From positions 1 to 62,642 of the IMG/VR virus record IMGVR_UViG_3300046007_010469: DNA of 62,642 nucleotides, one strand, 5' to 3'. Under the pieces are notes generated by a model. That model was not told where the DNA came from. It worked only from the letters and a program-made list of their open reading frames with translations, and made no database searches. This stretch comes from a virus. A program made the translations under genes and the position numbers. Numbering within the stretch: position 1 is the first letter of the stretch; each line of letters starts with the position of its first letter. This document shows positions 14,303 to 21,161 of this stretch, in pieces.

Positions 14303-14443
14303 ATGCGAATTAGGCTTAAACTACCAAAACCTCGCAATCCGGTTGCTGCGGCGATGAGTCGCAGCAACGCTACAAAGCCGCGTGTCATACGCGACAAAAC
14401 CCGCTATACCCGCAAACAAAAGCACAAACTTTCAAGGGGTTAG
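14303..14443 (+). CDS. 46-residue highly basic protein
   Basis: MRIRLKLPKPRNPVAAAMSR begins a 46-residue chain rich in Arg/Lys with an NPxAAA motif. That motif recurs in small basic phage proteins of unknown role. It starts directly after the HAD stop. Its last codons and stop (AAGGGGTTAG) are the left arm of stem-loop 17. Confidence 0.6.
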   Translation: MRIRLKLPKPRNPVAAAMSRSNATKPRVIRDKTRYTRKQKHKLSRG

Positions 14444-14568
14444 GCGGCGCGGCGCCCCCGCGGCTAAGCCCTTGAAAACACTACATAATCTTTTTTGCCT
14501 TAAACGACCAAGCCCTTGATATCACAGCAAACATTTTTCTTGCACTATGCTTCGCGCTCGCGTATGGT
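14432..14568 (+). promoter_or_regulatory. PeSL-like module 17 (long form)
   Basis: Stem-loop 14432-14476, extra half-module CCAAGCCCTTGATATCACAG (from 14509), then TTGCAC (14540-14545), 17 bp, TATGGT (14563-14568). Same 175-bp geometry as module 14. Confidence 0.6.
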
Positions 14569-14606
14569 GTTCTTACTGAGAGAGGCAGCCAACAACGGAG
14601 GTTCCA

Positions 14607-14945
14607 ATGGCTGAACGTGCGAAGGCCGCGAAAGCGGAAAACTACACCTCGGAAATGGTCGAGCGTCTGCTCGCCCGTTACGAGGAACTCGGCAACGATG
14701 GTCTCGAGACCATTGCGGCTGAACTCGGCAAGCCGGTCCGGTCGGTCCGGTCGAAGCTGGTTCGGGAAGGCGCCTATGTCGCTGCCCCGAAGGCTGCCAA
14801 GGCGAAGCGTGAGGAAGGTCCGAGCAAAAAAGACCTTCTGAACGAACTTGAGGCCGTCGCCCCGTTTGCGGTCGAGGGTTTCATGGGTGCGACGAAGGAA
14901 GCGATTGCGTCCGTCATCGCGTTTGTCAAGGCTGCTCAAGCCTAA
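14607..14945 (+). CDS. HTH DNA-binding-like protein, copy B
   Basis: 112 residues. YTSEMVERLLARYEELGNDG and IAAELGKPVRSVRSKLVREG align with copy A at 12439, including the helix-turn-helix, and the C-terminal GATKEAIASVIAF also matches. Codon use is more GC-rich than in copy A. AACGGAGGTTCCA is the ribosome site. A strong hairpin (14953-14976) follows the stop. Confidence 0.8.
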   Translation: MAERAKAAKAENYTSEMVERLLARYEELGNDGLETIAAELGKPVRSVRSKLVREGAYVAAPKAAKAKREEGPSKKDLLNELEAVAPFAVEGFMGATKEAIASVIAFVKAAQA

Positions 14946-14952
14946 CGACCGA

Positions 14953-14976
14953 GGGTGTGGCTGCAAGGCCACACCC
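14953..14976 (+). terminator. Gene-end hairpin
   Basis: GGGTGTGGC-TGCAAG-GCCACACCC, a 9-bp perfect stem 8 nt after the stop codon. No T-run follows. Confidence 0.45.
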
Positions 14977-15102
14977 GCCTATCGCCTCGGATCAGAAAAG
15001 ATACCAGACCCGGCGTTAAATGGTCAAAGCAAATCCGTGTCGCTTGCGTCACCCGGCGGTTAATCGTGCTATACCGTATGCACGCCCAAAACCCCTTGTA
15101 TA

Positions 15103-15196
15103 TCAAGGGGTTGCAGGGCGGGGCGCCCCGCCGGCTAAACCGCTAATAACACTAGAAAATATTCCTCTTGCAAAGCTCGTAGCTTTATGCGATATA
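15103..15196 (+). promoter_or_regulatory. PeSL-like module 18
   Basis: Stem-loop 15103-15147; its left arm can also pair with an upstream ACCCCTTG (15091-15098). TTGCAA (15168-15173), 14 bp, TGC, GATATA (15191-15196). Start codon 119 bp from the loop start. Confidence 0.65.
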
Positions 15197-15221
15197 ATGC
15201 TCAATCTTTAGGAGAACTGAG

Positions 15222-15485
15222 ATGATAGACGTAGTTGAACGTGACAGACTGGACCGCAACCTAGCAGAAGCCTTTCTCAAATTTGTTCTGGCGCAAGTGA
15301 ACCTGCATAAAGCAAAAGCGGATATTGCTGAACTGGCACTGAAGAATGAGCCAATTCCGGAGGCGCTGCGTGAGACGATTACAGATGCGGAATTGGATAT
15401 AGACTACTGGCCGCAACGCTTGCAGGAAATAAAAGACGAATACATCCAACTAATCAGAGAAATCAAACTTCCCGTAATCTACTGA
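15222..15485 (+). CDS. Helical protein, unknown function
   Basis: 87 residues, helix-rich with two likely hairpin-forming helices (LAEAFLKFVLAQVNLHKAK and RLQEIKDEYIQLIREIK). TTAGGAGAACTGAG is the ribosome site. First of three genes in the last cassette. Confidence 0.6.
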   Translation: MIDVVERDRLDRNLAEAFLKFVLAQVNLHKAKADIAELALKNEPIPEALRETITDAELDIDYWPQRLQEIKDEYIQLIREIKLPVIY

Positions 15486-15496
15486 GGAGAAATGAA

Positions 15497-15712
15497 ATGA
15501 TGAAAATGCGGCTGATAAGCGGAATTGAGTGCTACGGAGATCTTAACGACTCCTCAAACTTTAGCATTGTCTGCGATGATGAAGAGGATGACGGTGTTTG
15601 GTGTGAGGGAAATCCTGACGACCCGAACTTTACTTTTGAAAGCTGGGAACAGGTGGTCGAAACGCTAAAGGCGTATTGGGCTGGTGACATTATAGAAATT
15701 AGCGCGGTGTGA
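15497..15712 (+). CDS. Acidic small protein
   Basis: 71 residues, beta-rich N-terminus (MRLISGIECYGDLNDSSNF) and an acidic patch (CDDEEDDGVWCEGNPDD). GAGGAGAAATGAA precedes the ATG; a second Met at residue 2 could also start. Unknown function. Confidence 0.55.
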   Translation: MMKMRLISGIECYGDLNDSSNFSIVCDDEEDDGVWCEGNPDDPNFTFESWEQVVETLKAYWAGDIIEISAV

Positions 15713-15713
15713 T

Positions 15714-15908
15714 ATGGCAACTAATACAGAGATTACCGCGCGACTCAACTCTTTCTTAGAGGAGTTGCGCGGTATTATGACCGAGCGTCGTGCTCGCGTT
15801 AACGAGCTGCTGGCGCAGATTGAAAGCCTACAGGCTGAGATCGCCGAGATTGAACGCCAGAACGAGACACTCGAGCGAACTGTCGCCGACCTGCTAAAAT
15901 CCTTCTAA
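15714..15908 (+). CDS. Coiled-coil protein
   Basis: 64 residues, an uninterrupted heptad helix (RVNELLAQIESLQAEIAEIE). It starts 1 nt after the preceding stop codon. Very short leucine-zipper-like phage proteins of this type are usually oligomerisation partners; the partner is unknown. Confidence 0.55.
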   Translation: MATNTEITARLNSFLEELRGIMTERRARVNELLAQIESLQAEIAEIERQNETLERTVADLLKSF

Positions 15909-15910
15909 AT

Positions 15911-15953
15911 CAAGGTGTTAGCCGGCGCGGGGCCCGGCCCCCTAAGCGCTTGA
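15911..15953 (+). repeat. Terminal stem-loop copy 19
   Basis: Arms CAAGGTGTTAG / CTAAGCGCTTGA; closes the cassette array. No promoter of the cassette type follows. Confidence 0.6.
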
Positions 15954-16060
15954 AATTCAACATTAATCTACACCCTCACCACGATTCCATGCTGTTTCAC
16001 CCTCCTCCCAACGCGTTGAAAAGATTGACTTTTTCTCCCCCCGCTGCACTGCAGCGCGCC
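15954..16060. other. Non-coding junction
   Basis: No gene seen. Ends in a GCTGCACTGCAGC dyad that recurs in altered form near 16356 between repeat units. Confidence 0.4.
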
Positions 16061-16460
16061 AAAGTAGTAGTTCGACGACTTGTTGTCAAGTGGAAACGCG
16101 ATTTGAGAGGAGTACGCGTACATGACGAAGTCATATCTTTTGCTACCTCTACTCCCCTGCGCCAGTAGTAGTAGATCGACGACGCATTGTCAAGTGGAAA
16201 GGCGATTTGAGCCGTGGCCGCGTACATGACGAAGTCATATCTTTTGCTACCTCTACTCTCCTGCGCCTATTTTAGTAGTCTTTCGACGACTTGTCAAGCG
16301 TAAAGATGTTTTGAAGCGTGGTTGCACTGTGCACAGAGTCATATTGCGAGCCCCCACTGCACAGCAGCGCCGATTCTAGTAGTAATTCGACGACGTGTCA
16401 AACGTAAACGTGATTCAAACCGTGGCCGCGTACGTGACGAAGTCACATTGCGGGTTCAGG
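16061..16460 (+). repeat. Four ~104-bp imperfect direct repeats
   Basis: Units at about 16061-16163, 16164-16267, 16268-16371 and 16372-16460. Shared blocks in order: AGTAGT, TCGACGAC, TTGTCAA, GATTTGA, a GCGTAC segment and the dyad RTGACGAAGTCAY, ending CTGCGCC. Units 1 and 2 are most alike; 3 and 4 have drifted. They contain no gene. An origin, protein-binding array or recombination relic are all possible. Confidence 0.75.
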
Positions 16461-16467
16461 AGATTAA

Positions 16468-16641
16468 ATGTTAAGCATATATCTTGTAATTGCACTGTTC
16501 TCTACTGCAGGAGCATACTTTTGGTTGGGCTGGCTTGTCGGCGAGACTAACTTTAGTGCAAGTTTGCTGCTAGGGCTAACCTGGCCTCTACTATTAATTT
16601 ATTTTATGAGTTATTACCTAAAAAAGAACGATAAAAACTAA
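16468..16641 (+). CDS. Two-helix membrane protein
   Basis: 57 residues: YLVIALFSTAGAYFWLGWLV and SLLLGLTWPLLLIYFMSYYL are membrane helices, with a basic C-terminal tail (KKNDKN). CAGGAGATTAA precedes the ATG and a strong terminator directly follows. Phage origin unclear; it could be a small holin-like or envelope protein. Confidence 0.6.
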   Translation: MLSIYLVIALFSTAGAYFWLGWLVGETNFSASLLLGLTWPLLLIYFMSYYLKKNDKN

Positions 16642-16667
16642 AAAACCCGGGTAAGTCCCGGGTTTTT
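16641..16667. terminator. Bidirectional intrinsic terminator
   Basis: AAAAACCCGGG-TAAGT-CCCGGGTTTTT: a GC-rich stem flanked by A5 and T5, so it can stop transcription from either side. Confidence 0.85.
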
Positions 16668-16964
16668 ACATTTTTTCTAACGAAGAAAACGAATGATTGC
16701 ACGTCGTTGGGGCGGCGGGGCGACCCGACAAACCCTCTTTTCTCTAAAAAGAGACTAGAGAGGGAGAGAAGCTAGGACGTCGTGGGACTGAATGTGCGCT
16801 CCTGGCCGGGAGGGAGAGTCAGAAAAAAATGAAATTTTTTCGACTGCAAGGCGCTCAAGCAACCACCTCCTAATCAATCCTAAAATGTAGTAATTAAAAA
16901 CTGGTCGATAGACAGACCTCTAGCTGGTAGATTTAAAACGCCTAGTCGGCACTTCGTGCCCTAG
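16668..16964. other. Non-coding region
   Basis: No gene. Contains a purine-rich dyad (CCCTCTTTTCTC / GAGAGGG near 16735-16765) and a short hairpin GGCAC-TTC-GTGCC near 16950. Confidence 0.4.
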
Positions 16965-17150
16965 CCAAGGCCCCAGATTAAACTTCGTTTAAAAACAAAC
17001 AGCCAAGGCCCCAGATTAAACTTCGTTTAAAAACAAACAGCCAAGGCCCCAGATTAAACTTCGTTTAAAAACAAACAGCCAAGGCCCCAGATTAAACTTC
17101 GTTTAAAAACAAACAGCCAAGGCCGCACACTAAACTTCGTTTCGCCCCAG
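16965..17150. repeat. 38-bp tandem repeats, four perfect copies plus a diverged fifth
   Basis: Perfect units at 16965-17002, 17003-17040, 17041-17078 and 17079-17116; a fifth starts at 17117 and decays. Each unit holds the dyad AAAC-TTC-GTTT followed by AAAAACAAAC. No spacers, so not CRISPR. Exact identity implies recent expansion or a selected binding array. Confidence 0.85.
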
Positions 17151-17202
17151 CACCGACAACGAAACCTCGTTTCTCTACAGCTCTAAGAGTAGAAATAAAA
17201 AA

Positions 17203-17228
17203 AATCCCGAAGCACCTGGCTCGGGATT
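17203..17228 (-). terminator. Minus-strand terminator
   Basis: AATCCCGA-N10-TCGGGATT; on the minus strand it is followed by a T8 run. No minus-strand gene ends here, so it may close a non-coding RNA or antisense transcript. Confidence 0.6.
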
Positions 17229-17489
17229 CAGTAGTTTTAATCTAGTATATAGCTCTTTTTAATGAAATCTAGTCTAAATCCTGGTTTTAGGGTCTTTTTA
17301 ATGCAGGGTTTTAATAAACTCTAGTCTTAATCAGGTGTTTTTAACTCTCTGGGGTTAGGATTCTCTAAACCCCAGTGTTTTTCAGTTTCTTTTTAGCATC
17401 TTCCCTAAATAATAGTAGCCGAAGATAAACCAAGAGTCAATATTTTTTATTTTAGCTTTTGGGGATTGCCCTTTTCTAGAAGGTGACAC
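17229..17489. other. Non-coding region with imperfect internal repeats
   Basis: TCTTTTTAATGnA and CTAGTCTwAATC each occur twice; GGGGTTAGGATT...AACCCC can pair. A minus-strand transcript ending at the 17203 terminator would cover this stretch. Confidence 0.4.
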
Positions 17490-17518
17490 TTGACTTTAAG
17501 CGTAGATTAGGCTATCCT
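17490..17518 (+). promoter_or_regulatory. Promoter of the LamG-like gene
   Basis: TTGACT (17490-17495), 17 bp, TATCCT (17513-17518); TATAAA immediately downstream (17521) might act as a late-type element. Confidence 0.5.
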
Positions 17519-17537
17519 AGTATAAAGGAGAAATCCG

Positions 17538-18266
17538 ATGAAGCGTATTTTTGGATTGCAGCGTAACATGTTTAGAGAGCTAGTAGGCAGCAGCTCTACT
17601 TTTGTTACCGATGGACTACACTTTCGCTTTGAGAGCAGTGACTATACTTCAGGAGCCTGGACTAGTCGTGTCAACTCTGTTGTAGCTACTATAGAGGGAG
17701 CTACTTTTGATGGTACTTTTAGTTTAGATGGCAGCAACGATAGAATTAGTGTTGCTGCTAGCCCCGAGCTCTCTTTAAGCGTTGCTACCGAAAAAACACT
17801 GCAAGTATGGGTTCTCGTGAATTCTTATGGTGCCGCCAATACCCAAGTTCCAGTTTTTGGCAAGCTATCCTCTAGTTTTAATTTTGACGGGTACTGGGGT
17901 GGACTGTTCAGTAATGCGGGAGCCGTACGAGTAGTTACAAATGGGGCTAGTGGTCAACGAATTAGTACTACTGCAAACGACGTTTTACCATTAAATACCT
18001 GGAAGCTATTCACCTTTGTCTCGCGTATCTCAGCTGAGGCAGGTAGTACTCGGGTATCTTTAAATGATGTAGAGATTATTAGTACCGCTCACGGCACTGA
18101 CTCCTACTCAGAAAACAATCCTTTGTATTTTGGATTTATCGGGGCTGGAGTAAGTTCGCTCTACTTAAATGGTCGAATTGGGGCAGCCTATTTTTACACT
18201 CGAGGGCTTAGTGCTGAAGAGATTAGCGCAAATTTTGAAGCCACTCGTGCTACCTATGGAGTGTAG
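17538..18266 (+). CDS. LamG / concanavalin-A-like adhesin
   Basis: 242 residues. From about residue 25 it shows the LamG_3 beta-sandwich pattern: FEGATFDGTFSLDGSNDRIS-like strand, KTLQVWVLVNSYG, NTWKLFTFVSRIS, and the typical end LNGRIGAAYFYTRGLSAEEI. Such domains bind glycans and are common in fibre tips of T4-like marine phages. No signal peptide. AAAGGAGAAATCCG is a strong ribosome site. Likely a host-recognition protein, partnered with the small protein downstream. Confidence 0.8.
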   Translation: MKRIFGLQRNMFRELVGSSSTFVTDGLHFRFESSDYTSGAWTSRVNSVVATIEGATFDGTFSLDGSNDRISVAASPELSLSVATEKTLQVWVLVNSYGAANTQVPVFGKLSSSFNFDGYWGGLFSNAGAVRVVTNGASGQRISTTANDVLPLNTWKLFTFVSRISAEAGSTRVSLNDVEIISTAHGTDSYSENNPLYFGFIGAGVSSLYLNGRIGAAYFYTRGLSAEEISANFEATRATYGV

Positions 18267-18275
18267 GAGAACAAT

Positions 18276-18521
18276 ATGAGTATATATACTATGAACACCT
18301 CTTGGGCGGTGTTATCTAACTCGGCTACCGTAGCTTTTCAAGTTGTGGGAGCTCATCCTGTGGAGATTGGACTAGGCACGAATAATGTCGCGCCTAGTGC
18401 CGGATTCATCTATGCCCCTGGATATGGCGATCGAGGTGCGATTACCACCCTGTTTCCGACGGAGAGCGGTAATACGATTTGGGGTCGATCTAGTGCTGGG
18501 TCTAGCGTCTACGTCGGTTAA
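18276..18521 (+). CDS. Small virion-associated protein
   Basis: 81 residues (MSIYTMNTSWAVLSNSATVA...), an all-beta pattern with YAPGYGDRGAITTLF and GNTIWGRSSAGSSVYVG. Small proteins of this type accompany fibre or head-decoration genes in several phages. Follows the adhesin by 9 nt behind GGAGAACAAT. Its end overlaps the convergent minus-strand gene by 4 nt. Confidence 0.65.
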   Translation: MSIYTMNTSWAVLSNSATVAFQVVGAHPVEIGLGTNNVAPSAGFIYAPGYGDRGAITTLFPTESGNTIWGRSSAGSSVYVG

Positions 18522-18757
18522 GCTTCACACAGCGTTCTGAGTTCTCGCAGCGTGTTGGCCGTGTCCGGTTGTAGCTTTGTCACGCTGCGGGTGATCGGAG
18601 TTCCAGTGTCGGAATATCCGAGGACGGCTTCCCAGACGCATTCGTGCACATTCGAGTAAATGTTGAGAGCAATCACATTGTGCTGAAACCAGCGTGCTTC
18701 CGGCAGGTCGATTTGAATTGGGGTAACGTCGAGGATTGTGTGGAGTAGGGCTTTCAT
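18518..18757 (-). CDS. Protein of unknown function
   Basis: 79 residues (MKALLHTILDVTPIQIDLPE...). Overlaps the end of the HNH/AP2 gene by 4 nt and converges with the plus-strand gene. The pattern ARWFQHNVIALNIYSN and LRELRTLCEA suggests a small alpha/beta protein. No family recognised. Confidence 0.55.
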   Translation of the reverse strand: MKALLHTILDVTPIQIDLPEARWFQHNVIALNIYSNVHECVWEAVLGYSDTGTPITRSVTKLQPDTANTLRELRTLCEA

Positions 18758-19710
18758 AGTGTTCCTGTAAAGTTGTATGAGTGGATGGCTTTTAGTTGTA
18801 GATTGTGTGCGGCACGTTGCAGTGCCGGATTAGCATTTGGGTAGGCGTCATAGAGTTCGTCTAGTGTTGCCTGCTCCTCATCTGTAAAAGTATAGACGGG
18901 TTTGTACCTTTGAATCGCAGATTCATATGCGGCTCGGGCTTGCTCTTCTGTGTCAAAGGTACCTAATTGTATTTGTTTACCTTGTATTGATATCGTAGAC
19001 TGGTACTTACCTGAGTTAATTCTAAAGTTAAAACGTTTTGCTGGTGCAGCAGCCTGGACGTTAAAACTAGAATCAGCTAATCGTAGATTCTTGATACAGT
19101 TATTGTTTTTACAGCCATCAATGTGGTCAATCTGATAGTTGACAGGGTCCACTCCGTAGTAGAGTAGCCAAGAGATTCTGTGTGCTTTATAACGAAGTCT
19201 GCATCCGTCAATACTTACCTTAACATCGACATATCCCCGACTATTAGTATATCCTGCTATGGTATTAGCATATCTAGCATCCCAACTCTTATTTCCCCTA
19301 GGGTTCCAAAACAGCTCTCCTGTTTTGTGGTCGTAGCGGAGCAATTCAAAACACTCTGTAGGAATTGGTTTATAACTTTGCGCCTTACCACTAGGAGCCG
19401 CACTTACTTTCGCATCTATATCATGCATCGGTACTAGGTTAGAAATCGAGTAATCAAGCGAGTCCTTATTTACATAACGCAGCTTATCTACTTCAGTTCC
19501 GTGATACATCTTGTACAGAATATACGCCGTAGAGTAGGTTTTACCATGTATACGAAGTTCTCTAGAGAGGCTCTTATTAGCGTACCTAGCGTTAAAACCT
19601 TTCCAGGCAGGTCCATAACTCTCGTCTACCGTTTTCCAGCGAGCTTCACCTGTTTCGGGATTATAGTAAATCCTGGACTGTAAATAGCTTTGAGAAGGTA
19701 GTTTAGACAT
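18754..19710 (-). CDS. HNH_3-AP2 homing endonuclease
   Basis: 318 residues. HNH_3 core at about residues 174-222: HRISWLLYYG, YQIDHIDGCKNNNCIKNLRL and DSSFN. A C-terminal AP2 DNA-binding motif (TISIQGKQIQLGTFDTEEQA) lies at about 240-270. Residues 10-95 repeat the HNH-like fold in degenerate form, so the gene may derive from a duplication. The family is typically a free-standing mobile element. A 14-codon stub of another gene stands just upstream, consistent with insertion damage. Confidence 0.85.
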   Translation of the reverse strand: MSKLPSQSYLQSRIYYNPETGEARWKTVDESYGPAWKGFNARYANKSLSRELRIHGKTYSTAYILYKMYHGTEVDKLRYVNKDSLDYSISNLVPMHDIDAKVSAAPSGKAQSYKPIPTECFELLRYDHKTGELFWNPRGNKSWDARYANTIAGYTNSRGYVDVKVSIDGCRLRYKAHRISWLLYYGVDPVNYQIDHIDGCKNNNCIKNLRLADSSFNVQAAAPAKRFNFRINSGKYQSTISIQGKQIQLGTFDTEEQARAAYESAIQRYKPVYTFTDEEQATLDELYDAYPNANPALQRAAHNLQLKAIHSYNFTGTL

Positions 19711-19726
19711 TAGTTAGTCCCTATTT

Positions 19727-19771
19727 TCAAAAGGTGTGCGATAGCCCGATGCGTTCTGGTGCGTCAGTCAT
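19727..19771 (-). pseudogene. 14-codon gene stub beside the homing endonuclease
   Basis: ATG followed by TDAPERIGLSHTF and a stop. MTDAPERI is a familiar opening of longer phage proteins in Rhizobiales phages, so this is probably the truncated start of a gene disrupted near the endonuclease. The overlap with the next gene's stop region is 8 nt. Confidence 0.35.
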
Positions 19772-19949
19772 AGTGTGCCTCCATGCACTGTACTTTCGCT
19801 GAATCTGTAGCCATCTTAGCACACGTATCCCAAGGTGTCAACGCAAAAACGGCTTGCCAGAGGACGTATCCAGCAAGCATTATCGCAGCGGCTACAGCAA
19901 ACATAATTATATAAAAGAGTCCTGTTAGGACTTCACCAACGTTAAACAT
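19764..19949 (-). CDS. Single-pass membrane protein
   Basis: 61 residues. Membrane helix about residues 8-35 (GLFYIIMFAVAAAIMLAGYV); polar tail with two Cys (TCAKMATDSAKVQCMEAHYD). Overlaps the upstream gene by 8 nt. Unknown function. Confidence 0.55.
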   Translation of the reverse strand: MFNVGEVLTGLFYIIMFAVAAAIMLAGYVLWQAVFALTPWDTCAKMATDSAKVQCMEAHYD

Positions 19950-20127
19950 TATCTAGTCCTAACAGTTTACGAGCTTCTGTAATGCGCTGGCTCCAGAGTT
20001 CGTGTGGCAGTCGTTCGCCGTGTGGGTCTTTGACGAGACCCATCGCTTCAGCAGCCAACATACGAGCTAGGGGCTCTACCCGTTCTTCGAGCCAGTTACG
20101 ATCAAATGTAGTGCTATTATCTTCCAT
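19942..20127 (-). CDS. Small helical protein
   Basis: 61 residues, LEERVEPLARMLAAEAMGLV then a charged end (RITEARKLLGLDNV). Overlaps both neighbours, as expected for a coupled small-gene operon. Unknown function. Confidence 0.55.
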   Translation of the reverse strand: MEDNSTTFDRNWLEERVEPLARMLAAEAMGLVKDPHGERLPHELWSQRITEARKLLGLDNV

Positions 20128-20335
20128 AGTACTGCAACACAGCGCGCAAGTGAACCAGATCTTGCTTCCAACGTGCGATATCTTCTAGCTCCAGACGGTC
20201 ATAGGCCCGCGATTCATACTCTCGTATGAGTTCTTCTGTCACCTCAATCGAGTTACGCAGTTTATCACAAATTAGCGCCTCAAGAAAGTCACTCTGCAGA
20301 AAGGCACGCACAAACTCATTGGCATTCATCACCAC
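20117..20335 (-). CDS. Helical protein, unknown function
   Basis: 72 residues (start could also be Met 3). Long helices (VTEELIREYESRAYDRLELE). Overlaps its neighbours by 11 and 7 nt. Unknown function. Confidence 0.55.
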   Translation of the reverse strand: MVMNANEFVRAFLQSDFLEALICDKLRNSIEVTEELIREYESRAYDRLELEDIARWKQDLVHLRAVLQYYGR

Positions 20336-20532
20336 GCACTCCTCTTAATCTCTTCACGATACTCATGAATAGGGCGCACCCAGGTTAACACTGCATCAAT
20401 CGCCTCTTCGAGGCTGCCACAGCCTTCGATAATCGCTTCAATCTCTGCGGGCGTGAGTGTTTCGACAATGATATCACAACCATCTTCTTCATAGTGGTCT
20501 ACGCAAAATTGAATAACATCTCTAGCGCTCAT
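20329..20532 (-). CDS. Acidic protein, unknown function
   Basis: 67 residues, first gene of a four-gene operon read from the promoter at 20584. ETLTPAEIEAIIEGCGSLEE gives an acidic helical core. GAGGAGAACAGCC is the ribosome site. Confidence 0.6.
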   Translation of the reverse strand: MSARDVIQFCVDHYEEDGCDIIVETLTPAEIEAIIEGCGSLEEAIDAVLTWVRPIHEYREEIKRSAW

Positions 20533-20555
20533 GGCTGTTCTCCTCTGTATGTTTT

Positions 20556-20584
20556 AATATAGTGTATTTTGAGCAACTATGCAA
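20556..20584 (-). promoter_or_regulatory. Promoter TTGCAT-N17-TATATT
   Basis: -35 20584-20579, -10 20561-20556. Drives the four small genes 20532 to 19764. Confidence 0.65.
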
Positions 20585-20592
20585 AAGAAAAA

Positions 20593-20614
20593 GAGGCCGC
20601 AGCGCTGCAGCCTC
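20593..20614 (-). terminator. Terminator of the outer-membrane protein gene
   Basis: GAGGC-C-GCAG-CG-CTGC-A-GCCTC; on the minus strand followed by a CTTTTTCTTTT run. Confidence 0.8.
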
Positions 20615-20640
20615 TCTCTTTATTGCAATTTTTTGTACTA

Positions 20641-21021
20641 TCAGAAGTTGAGTGAAAATCCAACGAGCGTACGAGTATAGGTCCAATCTGAGTCAAAACC
20701 GGCTTCAAGATAAAGCTCGGCACCCATTGGTCCGATTGGGGGAAGTGCGTAGTCGGCTCCTAGATTGATACCCGTGAAGGCATCCCCGTTAAGGTTCAGG
20801 TTAGTGCCGTCATAGACGTTGAGGTCAGTTCCGGCCCACAGAGCCAAACCGTTCATAGGCTTGTAGACAATCTCAGGAGACACTGTCGTAGTGAAGAGTT
20901 CAGTAGCAGTGCTATACTCTCCGTCGATAGAGGTGTTAAGAGCAAGACTCGAATTGAGTTCAATAGCAGAGGCTGAAGTGGCAGTCAGCACTAGAGCTGC
21001 AGCGGCAAGAGTTGTTTTCAT
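20641..21021 (-). CDS. Small outer-membrane beta-barrel-like protein
   Basis: 126 residues. Signal peptide MKTTLAAAALVLTATSASA cleaved before IEL. The mature ~107 residues alternate hydrophobic and polar residues (SLALNTSIDGEYS, GLALWAGTDLNVYDG, YLEAGFDSDWTYTRTL) and end in Phe (VGFSLNF), the C-terminal signature recognised by the BAM complex. Six to eight strands would fit. It has its own strong promoter and terminator, so it is expressed alone. Role in the host envelope (superinfection exclusion, uptake, vesicle formation) is unknown. Confidence 0.7.
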   Translation of the reverse strand: MKTTLAAAALVLTATSASAIELNSSLALNTSIDGEYSTATELFTTTVSPEIVYKPMNGLALWAGTDLNVYDGTNLNLNGDAFTGINLGADYALPPIGPMGAELYLEAGFDSDWTYTRTLVGFSLNF

Positions 21022-21077
21022 GTAAGTTTCCTTTCTATATGTTGCAATCTGTTAAGGTCGATTGTTTACCTAATCTT

Positions 21078-21106
21078 AATATAACATAGAATCAGTCTCT
21101 TGTCAA
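21078..21106 (-). promoter_or_regulatory. Promoter TTGACA-N17-TATATT of the outer-membrane protein gene
   Basis: -35 21106-21101, -10 21083-21078. Consensus -35, optimum spacing. Confidence 0.75.
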
Positions 21107-21122
21107 CTGCTTCTGAGATAAA

Positions 21123-21158
21123 TTTTGCAGGTGTGACAAAAATGTCACACCTGCAAAA
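21123..21158. terminator. Long perfect hairpin after pstS
   Basis: TTTTGCAGGTGTGACA-AAAA-TGTCACACCTGCAAAA: a 16-bp perfect stem 3 nt below the pstS stop, with A/T-rich flanks on both sides. Works as a terminator or 3'-end stabiliser. Confidence 0.75.
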
Positions 21159-21161
21159 GTG

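Noticed and set aside
4461-15953. Stem-loops as simple intrinsic terminators
   Set aside because: The right arm is followed by TTGAAATC or TTGATAA rather than a T-run, and several genes already end in a separate hairpin. A partial termination role is not excluded.
16965-17150. CRISPR-like array
   Set aside because: The 38-bp units are contiguous with no spacers and no cas gene is nearby; these are plain tandem repeats.
21123-21158. CRP-binding site (TGTGA...TCACA) near the cyclase-bearing phage's pstS
   Set aside because: The spacing is 8 rather than 6 bp and the site is the core of a 16-bp perfect hairpin after a stop codon, so a terminator explains it better.
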